In this document: one piece after another, positions 10,928-19,677 of the stretch
Layout of the letters: the number at the start of each line of letters is the position of its first letter
Numbering within the stretch: the stretch's first letter is position 1
Source of the DNA: Diacronema lutheri
Taxonomy: Eukaryota > Haptophyta > Pavlovophyceae > Pavlovales > Pavlovaceae
Assembly (NCBI GenBank): GCA_019448385.1
Contig: JAGTXO010000022.1
Location: 503,501-567,500, forward strand
Reading direction: 5' to 3'
Length of the DNA: 64,000 nt
Translations under genes and position numbers: made by a program
The notes under the pieces: model-generated
What the model was told of the DNA's origin: nothing
The model's database searches: none
The model's input: only the letters and a program-made list of their open reading frames with translations

Positions 10928-11040
10928 GAAGGGTCGAACAATTTCAAGAAGACGGCGCCTCGGGCTGTGCATTTCAAACGGGGTGCACACAAGCCGAGGG
11001 ATGGGCGGATGGCGAGCTGCGGCGCTCGAGCGCGCGAGCG

Positions 11041-12396
11041 CTACGCGCCGTTGCCGGCTTCTGCCGCGCGGCTCTTGTCATAGTTCCAGTGGAGGACCAT
11101 CTGCGATGGGAGCGTCGGGTGCGCCTTCTGCGCAAAAGTGATGAGCCGCTTGACGCCCTGCAAGTACTTGCGCTGCGTCTCGTCGTTCATCACGTGCGCC
11201 GTGTGCGTCGCTTGGATCTTCTCGCGAGCGGAGCGCGAGTGAATGCCGACCATTGTCACGCCAATCGGCCATGCCGCATTCCCGATCGCGGCGAGAATGT
11301 ACGCGTCAGTGGCAAGCTTGTACTCGCGCGCGTCGACGTGCTTGAAGATCTTGACGATGTGCATGAGCAGGTCCGACGGCACGCGCGCGGAGAGCAGCTG
11401 CGCGACGAGCGGCTTGAGGTTGCGCGCGGTCTCTGCAAACGTGAGCGCCGTCTGCTTTGCGCGCACCGTTCGCCGCTCCTCGTCGGAGCGACCGTCAAGC
11501 TCGCGCGCCCATTCGCCGAGGAGCGTGTGCATCGTGCGCAGCACCGCAATCACCTCCGCGCTCGCCGCGCCGAGCGCGCCGCCGCCCGCGGCGGGTGCCG
11601 CGCCCGCTGCCGCGGCCACGGCCGGCGCCTTCGCGCACGCGGCGCTCGGCGGTTCGGCGGACTTGCCCGCCACGGCCGTCGGCGGCGCGGCGCGCTTCGA
11701 GAGCGCAGCGGGAAAGAGGCCGTCGAGCTGGACGAGCACCTCGCACCGCGCCGCCGCGCTGCTCCTCGCGCCGCTCGGCGGCGCGCCCGAGGCCGTGCCG
11801 CCGTCCGCGTCGGCGCCGACGGCCGCCGCGCCGTCATCCTTCGCCAAGCCGGCCGTCGCCGCGCCGGGCGGGAGCGTGGCGAGGGCTTCGGCGCTCTGCG
11901 CGCCGGCGCGCGCGGTCTGATCGTCAAGGAGCCGCGCGTACTTCTGCCGCTCGTTCACCAGCTGCCCCTTGCGCAGGTCGTCGTCCGCATTGTGCGCCTG
12001 GCCGAGTCGGTCTGCGACGAGAAAATACCGCGCGTGCCGAGCGCCGGGCTCCTCGCCAAACAGGGCGATGGGCTCGCCGAGCGTGCGCAGCCGCTTGCGC
12101 ACGACGGCATCGGCAAGCGGCGCGCTCGCACGTGGCGCGGCCTCGTCCGCCGCCGCCGGCGCGGCCGCCGCGGCCGCGTGCGTTGCGGCCGCGCCGTCCA
12201 CGTGCGCGCGCGTCGGCGCGGGCGGCGGCGGCTGCCTGTCCGCCGCCTTGGCGAGCTGGCCTTGGCGATAGCGCTCGGCTTCTTGCGCCTCGATCTCGCC
12301 GCGCCGCACCCACTTCTTCCCTTGCGCGCGCAGCGGCTCGACGAGCGCCTCCTTGGCCTTGCGCTTCCTCTCGATCTCGGCCTTCAGCGCCTCCAT
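11041..12396 (-). CDS. PRPF18: Pre-mRNA-splicing factor 18
   Basis: Second-step splicing factor of the U5 snRNP/Slu7 module. The N-terminus [13 protein letters not shown] matches the family's opening helix. A PRP4/PRP18 (SFM) motif follows as [14 protein letters not shown]. The C-terminal Prp18 domain contains [20 protein letters not shown], in which [14 protein letters not shown] is nearly invariant, then [18 protein letters not shown]. At 451 aa it is about 100 residues longer than the human protein because of an alanine-rich insert between the two domains. The start at 12396 is fixed by homology; the frame stays open upstream to 12513, but those codons overlap the divergent OsmC gene. No intron in its own coding sequence. 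Confidence 0.93.
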   Translation of the reverse strand: MEALKAEIERKRKAKEALVEPLRAQGKKWVRRGEIEAQEAERYRQGQLAKAADRQPPPPAPTRAHVDGAAATHAAAAAAPAAADEAAPRASAPLADAVVRKRLRTLGEPIALFGEEPGARHARYFLVADRLGQAHNADDDLRKGQLVNERQKYARLLDDQTARAGAQSAEALATLPPGAATAGLAKDDGAAAVGADADGGTASGAPPSGARSSAAARCEVLVQLDGLFPAALSKRAAPPTAVAGKSAEPPSAACAKAPAVAAAAGAAPAAGGGALGAASAEVIAVLRTMHTLLGEWARELDGRSDEERRTVRAKQTALTFAETARNLKPLVAQLLSARVPSDLLMHIVKIFKHVDAREYKLATDAYILAAIGNAAWPIGVTMVGIHSRSAREKIQATHTAHVMNDETQRKYLQGVKRLITFAQKAHPTLPSQMVLHWNYDKSRAAEAGNGA

Positions 12397-12428
12397 CGTG
12401 CACGCGGGGCCGAGATCTTGCGCAAACC

Positions 12429-12905
12429 ATGATCTCCTCCGCCGTCCGCCGGCTGTCGGTGCGCGTGAGTAGCGCAGCGAGCGCCCCAAACGCGGCTCGG
12501 TCGCCCTTCGCACACACCGTGATTGTCGGCGACAAGCATCGGCTGCTGGCGGACGAGCCCATCGCGCTCGGCGGCTCGGACAGCGGCCCCTCGCCGTACG
12601 ACCTGCTGCTCGCGAGCCTCGGCGCGTGCACGGGCATGACGCTGCGCATGTACGCTGAGCGCAAGGCGCTGCCGCTGCTCGGCGTCGACGTCACGCTCAC
12701 ACACGCCAAGGTGTACGCTGACGACTGCGCCGGCTGCGCGGACAAGCCCAAGAAGATTGATCGCATCAGCCGAACGATCACGCTGCACGGGCCCGAGCTG
12801 AGCGCCGAGCAGCGCAAGCGGCTGCTGCAGATCGCCGACATGTGCCCCGTGCACCGCACGCTCGAGGCCTCCGCTAAGGTGGTGACGCAGCTCGCGCCAA
12901 ACTGA
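12429..12905 (+). CDS. OsmC/Ohr-family peroxide-related protein
   Basis: A 158-aa protein of the OsmC superfamily, thiol-dependent hydroperoxide reductases. The two family cysteines are in SLGACTGM (Cys67) and DMCPVHRTL (Cys139), and the [15 protein letters not shown] block is typical of the YhfA/OsmC-like branch. The first 25 residues ([19 protein letters not shown]) are basic, hydroxylated and free of acidic residues, consistent with mitochondrial or plastid import. The start codon is only 32 bp from that of PRPF18 on the opposite strand, so the two must share a very short bidirectional promoter. Substrate not predictable. Confidence 0.88.
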   Translation: MISSAVRRLSVRVSSAASAPNAARSPFAHTVIVGDKHRLLADEPIALGGSDSGPSPYDLLLASLGACTGMTLRMYAERKALPLLGVDVTLTHAKVYADDCAGCADKPKKIDRISRTITLHGPELSAEQRKRLLQIADMCPVHRTLEASAKVVTQLAPN

Positions 12906-13011
12906 CCGGCCGTAGCGCACCGAAAGGGCGAGCTCGGAGCCCCAAACGGCGGGCTACGGCCTCAAGACGTGCAACCTTGGGCCGGGCGTCGGCGGCCGTC
13001 AAGCGGCCACA

Positions 13012-13860
13012 TCACGCCTCCCAGACGATCGTCTGCGCGAGGAGGATGCCGTTCAGAAGCAGCCCGCAGCTGAAGCCGGCGAGTAGCAGGCGGTCGCCCG
13101 TGAGCGTGGCGGTCGTGAAGACGCGGACGCCATTGCCGACGGTGCTGAGCAGTGCCGACGTGGAGCTCCAGCCGCCTGACGATCTGCGCCGAAAGTTCTT
13201 GCCGATCTGCGGCAGCAGCGCCACCGTCATGCTCGTCGTCGCGCCCGCCTGCACGAGCGCGAGCCCCCAGACAGGCGCCCAGCGCACAGCGGCCGCAAAC
13301 GCCGCGCCAACCGCGCTGAGCCCGGCAGCGAGCGCAAGCGTGCGCGGGCGCGAGCGAGACTTGCCGACGATGAGGGCGAGCACGAGCACAGACTGCGCCG
13401 CGAGGCAGATGGTGTCAAAATAGCACGAGATCGGGAAGCCCTTGCGGAGTGGGTACACGATCGCCGCCGCGAACCCGAGCACGTTGAGCGCCCACGTGGT
13501 GACGGAGAGGCCGTCAGCCGAGCCTGTGCGCACGATACGCGCCGCGATTGGCAAATAGAGCGACATTGACGCCGCGCTGACCGCCCAGCCGAGACCGCGA
13601 GCGACGAGCTGCGACGCCGCCGGCGCAAGCATCCGCGGTGCGCGCCGTGTACCGATGCGCCGCGCTGCGCGGACGGGCGGCGCGGCGCTGGCAACACAGC
13701 TCGGAAAGCGCGCGTCCAACAACGGCCGGTGCACACGCACGCGCAACGTCGCGCGGGTTGGCGCGCTCATCGCGCCCGCCGCGAGGATGAGGAACGCGCG
13801 GATCGGCATCGTTTGAAACGTTTGAAACTGTCCAGCGTTCGCGATGGTGGCGGTCAACAT
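13012..13860 (-). CDS. PQ-loop membrane protein (MPDU1-like)
   Basis: Multi-pass membrane protein of 282 aa. The second PQ motif is clear (VALLPQIGKNFRRRSSGGWS) and the first is degenerate (LPIAARIVRTGSADGLS). The PQ positions, the following S-GxS segment and about seven hydrophobic helices fit the PQ-loop/MPDU1 group, whose members use or transport small solutes; MPDU1 itself is needed for use of dolichol-linked mannose. About 90 residues precede the first helix: a hydrophobic stretch (AFLILAAGAMSAP) and then an arginine/alanine-rich, acid-poor segment. This resembles a bipartite signal plus transit peptide for a complex plastid. ATG 13809 is an alternative start. Its start is 36 bp from that of the divergent LRR gene. 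Confidence 0.72.
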   Translation of the reverse strand: MLTATIANAGQFQTFQTMPIRAFLILAAGAMSAPTRATLRVRVHRPLLDARFPSCVASAAPPVRAARRIGTRRAPRMLAPAASQLVARGLGWAVSAASMSLYLPIAARIVRTGSADGLSVTTWALNVLGFAAAIVYPLRKGFPISCYFDTICLAAQSVLVLALIVGKSRSRPRTLALAAGLSAVGAAFAAAVRWAPVWGLALVQAGATTSMTVALLPQIGKNFRRRSSGGWSSTSALLSTVGNGVRVFTTATLTGDRLLLAGFSCGLLLNGILLAQTIVWEA

Positions 13861-13896
13861 GACCACGAGAGGAGGGGCGTGAGGTGGTGGGGGGTG

Positions 13897-16800
13897 ATGG
13901 CCGACCGCACCCTGGCCGACACGTACGTGCGAGAGTGCGCGCGCGCGCGCGCGCGCGTATGCAAGCCGCTCGTCGAGTTCCTCCGCGCCGGGATGGGCCG
14001 GCCACAGCTCAGTTGCGACCTGAGCTGCTCGTCTGCGCCGCTCGTCGACGCGGACGCAGCGCGCGTGGTCGACGCGCTCAGCCGCGTGCACGCGCTGCGC
14101 GCGCTGGACGTGTCGCACAACGCGCTCGGTGCGCAGGGCGCGCGCGAACTCGGTCGCCTCGTCGGGCTTGGCCTCCTCTCGTCGTTGCGCCTCTCGGACA
14201 ACCGCCTCGACGACCGCGCGGCGCTCGAGCTCGCGCGCGGCGTGCGCGCCGCGGCGAGCGTTGGGCGGCCGGGCGCTACGCCACTCGTCGCACTTGACCT
14301 GTCTATGAACGAAATTGGCGACGCGGGCGCCGCGCTCCTCGCCGAGGGCTGCGCGTGCCGCGGGCTTCGCACCCTCGACCTCTCCTCCAACCCGATCGGC
14401 GCCGACGGCGCGCGCGCGCTCGCGCACGCGCTGCTCGTCGACGCGGCCGCGCTCCCGTCGGATGGCTCGGCGCGCGCCGCGGCGACACTCGAATGCCTCT
14501 CGCTCCGAGCCTGCCGCGTTGGCGACGCGGGCGCCGCGGCCATCGGCCTCGTCCTGGGCGCAAGTCGGTCGCTCACCGACCTCGATTTGGGCGGGAACGG
14601 GATTGGAGCTGAGGGCGCGCGCGCGCTGCTCGCGTGCGCGCTGGGTGGCGCGGCGCGCGGCGCGCGCGCACTTCTCGACGCGCGCGCGGATGGTGCACAC
14701 GCCGGCGCGTGGCAGTCGGCGCGCGGCGGCGGCGGCGAACGCGCCGGCGTGGGTGCGGCGGGCGCTACGGGCAGGGCAGCGGATCGGACAGGCGATGCGG
14801 ACGGCGCGGAGGGCGGGCAGCTGTGGCTCGTGCGGCTCTCGCTGCGCGCCAACGGGCTCTCGGACAGGGGCGCGCGCGTCGTCGCGGCCGCGCTGAGCGC
14901 GGGCGCGTGCGCGCGGCTCGTGGCGTTGGACTTGGGACGAAACGACGTTGGCGCTGGCGGGCTGAGTGCACTCCTGCGCGCGCTCGCGTCGAGCGAGCGC
15001 GGCGACGGCGGTGGCGGCCGCGCGCTTCGCGCGACCGCGCTGCAGCACTGCCTGCTCGACGGCTCGCGCGTGCGCGCGCAGGGCGAGCCGCTCGCCGCGG
15101 CATGCGCGCTCCTCTGCTCCGCGTCCGGCGCACACCTCCGGACTCTCAGCTTGCCGCTCGCGCCGCCGTCGGCGCGCAGCGCGCGGCTCGGCGCGCCATG
15201 CGAGCGGCTGGGCTCGCCCGAGCTCGCCGTGCTTGCCGGCGCGCGAGCAGACGCGGTCGACGCGCTGTGGAGCATCGCGAACGCTCTGCGCTGCCAGCAA
15301 AGCCTGACCGCGCTGCGCATGGACCACTGGGAGTTGGGCAGGGCGCCCGATCCGCTCGCGGGAGCGGCGTTTGAGGATGCGGAGGCGCGCCGTGCGACGC
15401 GCCTGCGCCTGCTGGAGGTGCACGCGGGCAGGGCGGCGCTGCGTGCGCTCGCTCTCTCGGCCGCCGGCGCGCACGCGGCGGCGGCGGCGGCGGCTAGCGA
15501 GGTACCGACGCGCGCGCGCGCCCAAGAGCCGACGGGGGAGGGCGAAGTGGAGCTCGACGCGGACAGGGCGGCGATGTCAGAAGGTGCGATCGCCTCGCGC
15601 CGCGCGAGCGCCGTGCTGCGCAGCGGCGCGGCGGCGAGCGCGTTGCTCGATGGTAGCGCGGCGCGCGAGATGGAACGTGCTGCCGCGGCATGGGCTCAGA
15701 TCGACGCCATCCTGCGAGCCAACCGCCTCTCGCAGGGATGGCGGACGGAGGGCGACGGGGGCGCGTGGAGCGCACTCGCGCGGCCGCGAGCGGATTCTGG
15801 CGATGGGCACGGCATGGATGGTGGCTGGCGCGAGCGCGCGGCCGTCGTCGCGGGGATTTGGCGCTGCGGCGTGAGAGAGGCTGTTGGGCGCACGTGCAGC
15901 CCGACGGTCGAGCGCGGCGACGCGTGGCGCGAGCGCGGCGCTGGCGGTGGCGCCCAGGGCGCGTTGGTGCGCGGCGAGATGCGCGGGGATGAGCGGGAGG
16001 CGGGAAAGCAAGGCGTGGAAGAGGACGAGGACACGCGGCAGGCGGAAGCGATGGTTGCGGAGGCGGAGGCGGAGGCGGAGGCGGAGGCGGAGGCGGAGGC
16101 GGAGGCGGAGGCGGAGGCGGGGGCGGGGGCGGGGGCGGAGGCGGGGGCGGAGGCGGAGGCGGAGGCGGAGGCGGGGGCGGAGGCGGAGGCGGAGGCGGAG
16201 GCGGAGGCGGAGGTTGGGGCGGCGGTGGAGATGGCGGCCGCGGCGGCGATGGAGGAAGAGGGTTTGGCTCCGGCTCCGGCTGCCGCTGCCGCTGCGGGAA
16301 GCGCAGATGGATCGCCGGTGTCAATATCGACGCCACCGCTCGCAAGGTGGGCCCAGCCGGCTGCCGCATATCGCGCGGACGAGCGCGCGCCGACCCGAAG
16401 CGATGCTGACGTACGCATTCGCGACGGTGGGGCAGCTGTGCGAGATGCCCAGGGCGATTGCCATGCGAGGGGTGCTTGCGTGGCGACGTGCTCCGTGCCG
16501 AATGCCGTCGCGCTTGCGCTCGCCACAGCCGCCGATGCCTTCGCAGCGATTGTGCGCGCCGCCACGAGCGCATCCGACGCATCGGCAGCCACGGCGTGTG
16601 CGGCCGGGTTGCCATCGTGCGTATCCCAGCTTGACGCGAGAGCGATGGACGCGTGTCCGGCTGCCTTTGCGTCCGGTGGCGCTGTGCCTGCGCAGGGCCT
16701 TCACGCAACGGGCTGCTGCCGAAGAGAGGCCCCCGCGCAAAGGCAGCGCGAGGGGTGCGCAGATGCTGCAATGGCCGCCTCTACGGAGCCCTCGCCACTG

Positions 16801-18732
16801 CCGAGCAGCTGCGATGGCGATCGCAGCGTCTCTGCGGGCGATAGCGGCAACAGCGGCAGCAATGCGAGCGGCGGCGAGGCGAGAGCGTCGCTCGAGCGAG
16901 CTGAGACGCCGCCGGTGGCGGCAGTGGCGAACGTGGCAGCGCGCGCCGAATCGTCCGGGACGGGCCCAGGCGCGCGCATGACGCGCCGTGCATGCTCCAC
17001 GGACGCGCTTGCGAGCAGCCTTGAGCGCGCGCATGCAGCCGCCGCATCCGTCGAAGCCACCGCGGCGGTTTGGCGTCGCACGCCGCCCACGACGCGCGTC
17101 GCCACCTCGCTTGCGCGCGTGGAGGTGCAGCCAGCCGCTGCGCCGCGCTGCATGCATGGCTGCGTGCATGGCGCACGCTGCAAGGGCGACGCGTGCGTGG
17201 CGCGCGCCTCGCCGTCGAGCTGCGGCCGGTGCGCGGCGACCGGCTGTGCGGCCGCGGGCGGCTTCGCGACACCTCCCGCGCACCCGCGCGTCCAGCCACC
17301 GGCCAGCACGACAACGACCCGATGCGACGGTCTTGCGTGCGCGGGGTCTGCGCTTCGGCCTCGTGCGGCCTTGGGCGATGGCGAGGCGTGGTCGCAGCGG
17401 CAGCCGCGCGAGGCGGCGGTGTGGCAGCACGCGCCGCGAGCGTCGCTCTGCGCCGCGGCCGCGAGCGTCGATGTGGCGTGCGCGAGACTCGAGGCGCGGG
17501 TGGGCGCATGCGAAGCGAGCTGCTGCGCGCGCCTGCGCGCGCACGCCGCGGCGGCCGCGGCCAGCGCTCCCGCGAGCGGCGCTGCGCGCGACGCGAGCGG
17601 CGCGGATGTGCAGCAGACGCCCAGCGCGGAGAGCGGACGGGCGCCGACGTCGCCGGCGGGCGCCGACGCTGGCGCCCGCGCGACGGAAGCGGCGCTCGCG
17701 TGCCCGGCCGCGTCCCCGCCCGCCTGTCACGCGCCGCGCGACACCGCCGCGTCCTGCGCCGCGGTGGGCGCTGAGCTTTTAAGCGGATCGTACGTCTCGC
17801 TCGGCGGCACGGCCTACCCACCGTGGGCGGTTACGCCCGGCTCTGCGGCGAGGCATGGAGGCGCGGCTGCACCGGAGCGCGCGCGTCGCTTCCACGTCGC
17901 GCACGTGCGCGATGCGTTGCGTGGGCGTGGTGGCGCGGGCGACGCGCGCCGAGGCGGGCGAGGCGCGGGTGGCGATGCGGCGGTGTGCGGCGCGGCTGAG
18001 CGCGCGCCGCCGAATCCTCAGAGCAGCACGGGCCCGCGCGAGCTGGCGAGGCTGCGCGCGGCCGTCGCGCCAAGCTGCAGTGCGCTCGGGCGCGCGGCGC
18101 GCGCATACCGCGCGCGCGCTGCGCCGAGCGGCACCCAACAGGGCGTGCCGTGCGCCAACGACGTTGAGCTGCGCAGAGCTCGCGCGGCCGCCGCGCTCGT
18201 CGCTGCGGCCGCGGCGGCCGCGGCCGCGTCGGCCGAATCGAGGCGTCGCAGGGCGGAGGCCGTCGCGTTGGCGCGCCGCGCCGCGCCACGCACGCCGCCC
18301 GCCGCGCAGCGGGCGCGCGCCGGGCGAGACGCGCGCTCCGCTGCCAGCGCGCGTGCCTCGCCGCGCGTGCGGTCACTCCGGGGGGAGCCGGACTCTATGG
18401 CGCACCGGCTGAGCCCTGCGCATGCGGGCCCGCACTACGCCGCGCCGACATGGGCGGCGCTTGGCCGCGCGCTCGTCAGCCCAGCGCCGCGCGCGGCGTG
18501 CAGCGCGCAGAAGCATTCGTGCTCGGCCTCGGCGCTCGCGAGCGGCGCGTCCGCCGCGCGATGCAGCTGCGCGGGTGGCCCGCTGTCGCCACCGACACCA
18601 GCGCGCACGGCTGGCGAGGATGGCGGATTGACCGCGGCGAGCCGGAGGCGGGCGCGGCTCGCGCGCCGGCTGAACGCGAGCGGCTCTTGGCATCAGGCGT
18701 CGCTGTCGTGCGGCACGGAGCCAGCTGCGTGA
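13897..18732 (+). CDS. Large leucine-rich-repeat protein with disordered tail
   Basis: A 1,611-aa frame starting at ATG 13897. Residues about 40-400 hold ribonuclease-inhibitor/NLRC-type leucine-rich repeats of about 28 residues, for example LRALDVSHNALG, LVALDLSMNEIGDAGA, LRTLDLSSNPIGADGA and LTDLDLGGNGIGAEGA. The repeats are interrupted by a glycine/alanine loop around residue 265. Residues about 470-720 are alanine/arginine-rich, then comes an EA dipeptide run encoded by a GCGGAG array. The last 850 residues are low complexity with scattered cysteines and no recognised domain. The LRR half is convincing and would be a protein-binding scaffold. The tail may hide introns or a different 3' end, so its exact structure is uncertain. 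The 3' 30 codons lie in a segment duplicated at 26.15 kb. Confidence 0.68.
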   Translation: MADRTLADTYVRECARARARVCKPLVEFLRAGMGRPQLSCDLSCSSAPLVDADAARVVDALSRVHALRALDVSHNALGAQGARELGRLVGLGLLSSLRLSDNRLDDRAALELARGVRAAASVGRPGATPLVALDLSMNEIGDAGAALLAEGCACRGLRTLDLSSNPIGADGARALAHALLVDAAALPSDGSARAAATLECLSLRACRVGDAGAAAIGLVLGASRSLTDLDLGGNGIGAEGARALLACALGGAARGARALLDARADGAHAGAWQSARGGGGERAGVGAAGATGRAADRTGDADGAEGGQLWLVRLSLRANGLSDRGARVVAAALSAGACARLVALDLGRNDVGAGGLSALLRALASSERGDGGGGRALRATALQHCLLDGSRVRAQGEPLAAACALLCSASGAHLRTLSLPLAPPSARSARLGAPCERLGSPELAVLAGARADAVDALWSIANALRCQQSLTALRMDHWELGRAPDPLAGAAFEDAEARRATRLRLLEVHAGRAALRALALSAAGAHAAAAAAASEVPTRARAQEPTGEGEVELDADRAAMSEGAIASRRASAVLRSGAAASALLDGSAAREMERAAAAWAQIDAILRANRLSQGWRTEGDGGAWSALARPRADSGDGHGMDGGWRERAAVVAGIWRCGVREAVGRTCSPTVERGDAWRERGAGGGAQGALVRGEMRGDEREAGKQGVEEDEDTRQAEAMVAEAEAEAEAEAEAEAEAEAEAGAGAGAEAGAEAEAEAEAGAEAEAEAEAEAEVGAAVEMAAAAAMEEEGLAPAPAAAAAAGSADGSPVSISTPPLARWAQPAAAYRADERAPTRSDADVRIRDGGAAVRDAQGDCHARGACVATCSVPNAVALALATAADAFAAIVRAATSASDASAATACAAGLPSCVSQLDARAMDACPAAFASGGAVPAQGLHATGCCRREAPAQRQREGCADAAMAASTEPSPLPSSCDGDRSVSAGDSGNSGSNASGGEARASLERAETPPVAAVANVAARAESSGTGPGARMTRRACSTDALASSLERAHAAAASVEATAAVWRRTPPTTRVATSLARVEVQPAAAPRCMHGCVHGARCKGDACVARASPSSCGRCAATGCAAAGGFATPPAHPRVQPPASTTTTRCDGLACAGSALRPRAALGDGEAWSQRQPREAAVWQHAPRASLCAAAASVDVACARLEARVGACEASCCARLRAHAAAAAASAPASGAARDASGADVQQTPSAESGRAPTSPAGADAGARATEAALACPAASPPACHAPRDTAASCAAVGAELLSGSYVSLGGTAYPPWAVTPGSAARHGGAAAPERARRFHVAHVRDALRGRGGAGDARRGGRGAGGDAAVCGAAERAPPNPQSSTGPRELARLRAAVAPSCSALGRAARAYRARAAPSGTQQGVPCANDVELRRARAAAALVAAAAAAAAASAESRRRRAEAVALARRAAPRTPPAAQRARAGRDARSAASARASPRVRSLRGEPDSMAHRLSPAHAGPHYAAPTWAALGRALVSPAPRAACSAQKHSCSASALASGASAARCSCAGGPLSPPTPARTAGEDGGLTAASRRRARLARRLNASGSWHQASLSCGTEPAA
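16051..16212 (+). repeat. GCGGAG hexanucleotide array in LRR gene
   Basis: About 27 nearly perfect copies of GCGGAG with scattered GCGGGG variants, in frame inside the LRR gene, encoding alternating Glu-Ala with Gly-Ala variants. The multiple-of-three unit means length changes keep the frame. Confidence 0.9.
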
Positions 18733-18829
18733 TGCGTTGCGTGCCTTCGGCCCCGTGGGTGCGCCGTCCGTCTCATCGCGCGAGCGGCGCTCTGTCTCGT
18801 TGCGCCCAACCTAGGAGATGATCGGTCTT

Positions 18830-19665
18830 CCCAGGAGAACAGCTGTATCGTACTCATACGTATCGTATCCTCTTCCTGGGATGCCTGCCGCACAAGAAGG
18901 TCCTTCCTGGGATGCCTGCCGCAGAAGAAGGCCAGCACACAGGCGGATCGCAAAATGGCCGCTCGGCTCTGAAGAAAAGCGCGCGCGCAAGAAGGGCCAC
19001 GCGATTCGCGCTAGTCCCACGTTTTCTGGAAACGCGCGCGCGAGAAGGCCCGCGGCACATGCATTCGTGCTCATGCCCGTCCGGCCCGTTCCGGCCAACC
19101 TTCGCGCGTCAAAAGCATGATCACCACCCGCCTCCGCCGGGCCGGCCGGCGACAACGTGTCCCTTTGCGCAACCTGTGCGTGCCAAACCCGTCGATGCCG
19201 GCCAGCGGGTGGGACGCAGTGCGCGCAGTGACGAGGACGTTGAGACTCACAGCGCAGCGCACGGCCACTACGCAACGCGCGCGCGCGTGACGGCGTGCGC
19301 CCCGCACCCAAGGCCTGTTCTGCTCATTGCGGCCATGCCCGGGCTCGAATCCGTCGAGAGCGAGCCGCGCGCGAGTCGTCCTTCCCTCTAACTCGCGAGT
19401 TATTCTGGGCCCCCGTCGGCCCCGCCCGCACTGTGTTTGCGCTGGGAAACCGAGGAAAATCCTGCCGCGCAAGAAGGCCCGCACACAGGCGGATCGCAAA
19501 ATGGCCGCTCGGCTCCGGAGCAAAGCGCGCGCGAAAGAAGGGCCGCGCCATCGCGCTAGGCTCAACGTTTCCCATGCCCGTCCGGCCGGCCCGTTCCGGC
19601 ATTTCATCGCGCGCGAAAAACACGTTCGGACCCGCCTCGGCCGGGCCGACCGGCGACACCGTGCG
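18830..19665. repeat. Interspersed ~555-bp repeat, one full and one partial unit
   Basis: Fills the gap between the LRR gene and the secreted-protein gene. One unit runs from about 18,925 to 19,445 and a second, truncated one from about 19,446 to 19,665. Diagnostic blocks are GCCCGCACACAGGCGGATCG, CAAAATGGCCGCTCGG, AACGCGCGCGCGAGAAGGCC, CGGCGACAACGTGTCC and GCTCGAATCCGTCGAGAGC. The same blocks recur in the same order at 25,195-26,158 and, degraded, at 21,045-21,440. No conserved reading frame or transposase was seen. The GGxTCGAATCC segment resembles a Pol III B box, so a SINE-like origin is possible but unproven. Confidence 0.85.
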
Positions 19666-19677
19666 CTCCTCGAGCCG

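Noticed and set aside
13861-15525. Upstream extension of the PQ-loop frame over the LRR gene
   Set aside because: Open by chance in antisense; the composition changes to Arg-rich noise and it overlaps convincing LRR codons.
18811-19311. Minus-strand frames within the repeat copies that look alike between copies
   Set aside because: Similarity follows from DNA identity; the frames differ in ends and are not maintained in all copies, so no protein is claimed.
19330-19360. tRNA gene from a T-arm-like GCTCGAATCC sequence
   Set aside because: No acceptor stem, anticodon arm or A box could be fitted around it; kept only as a hint about repeat origin.
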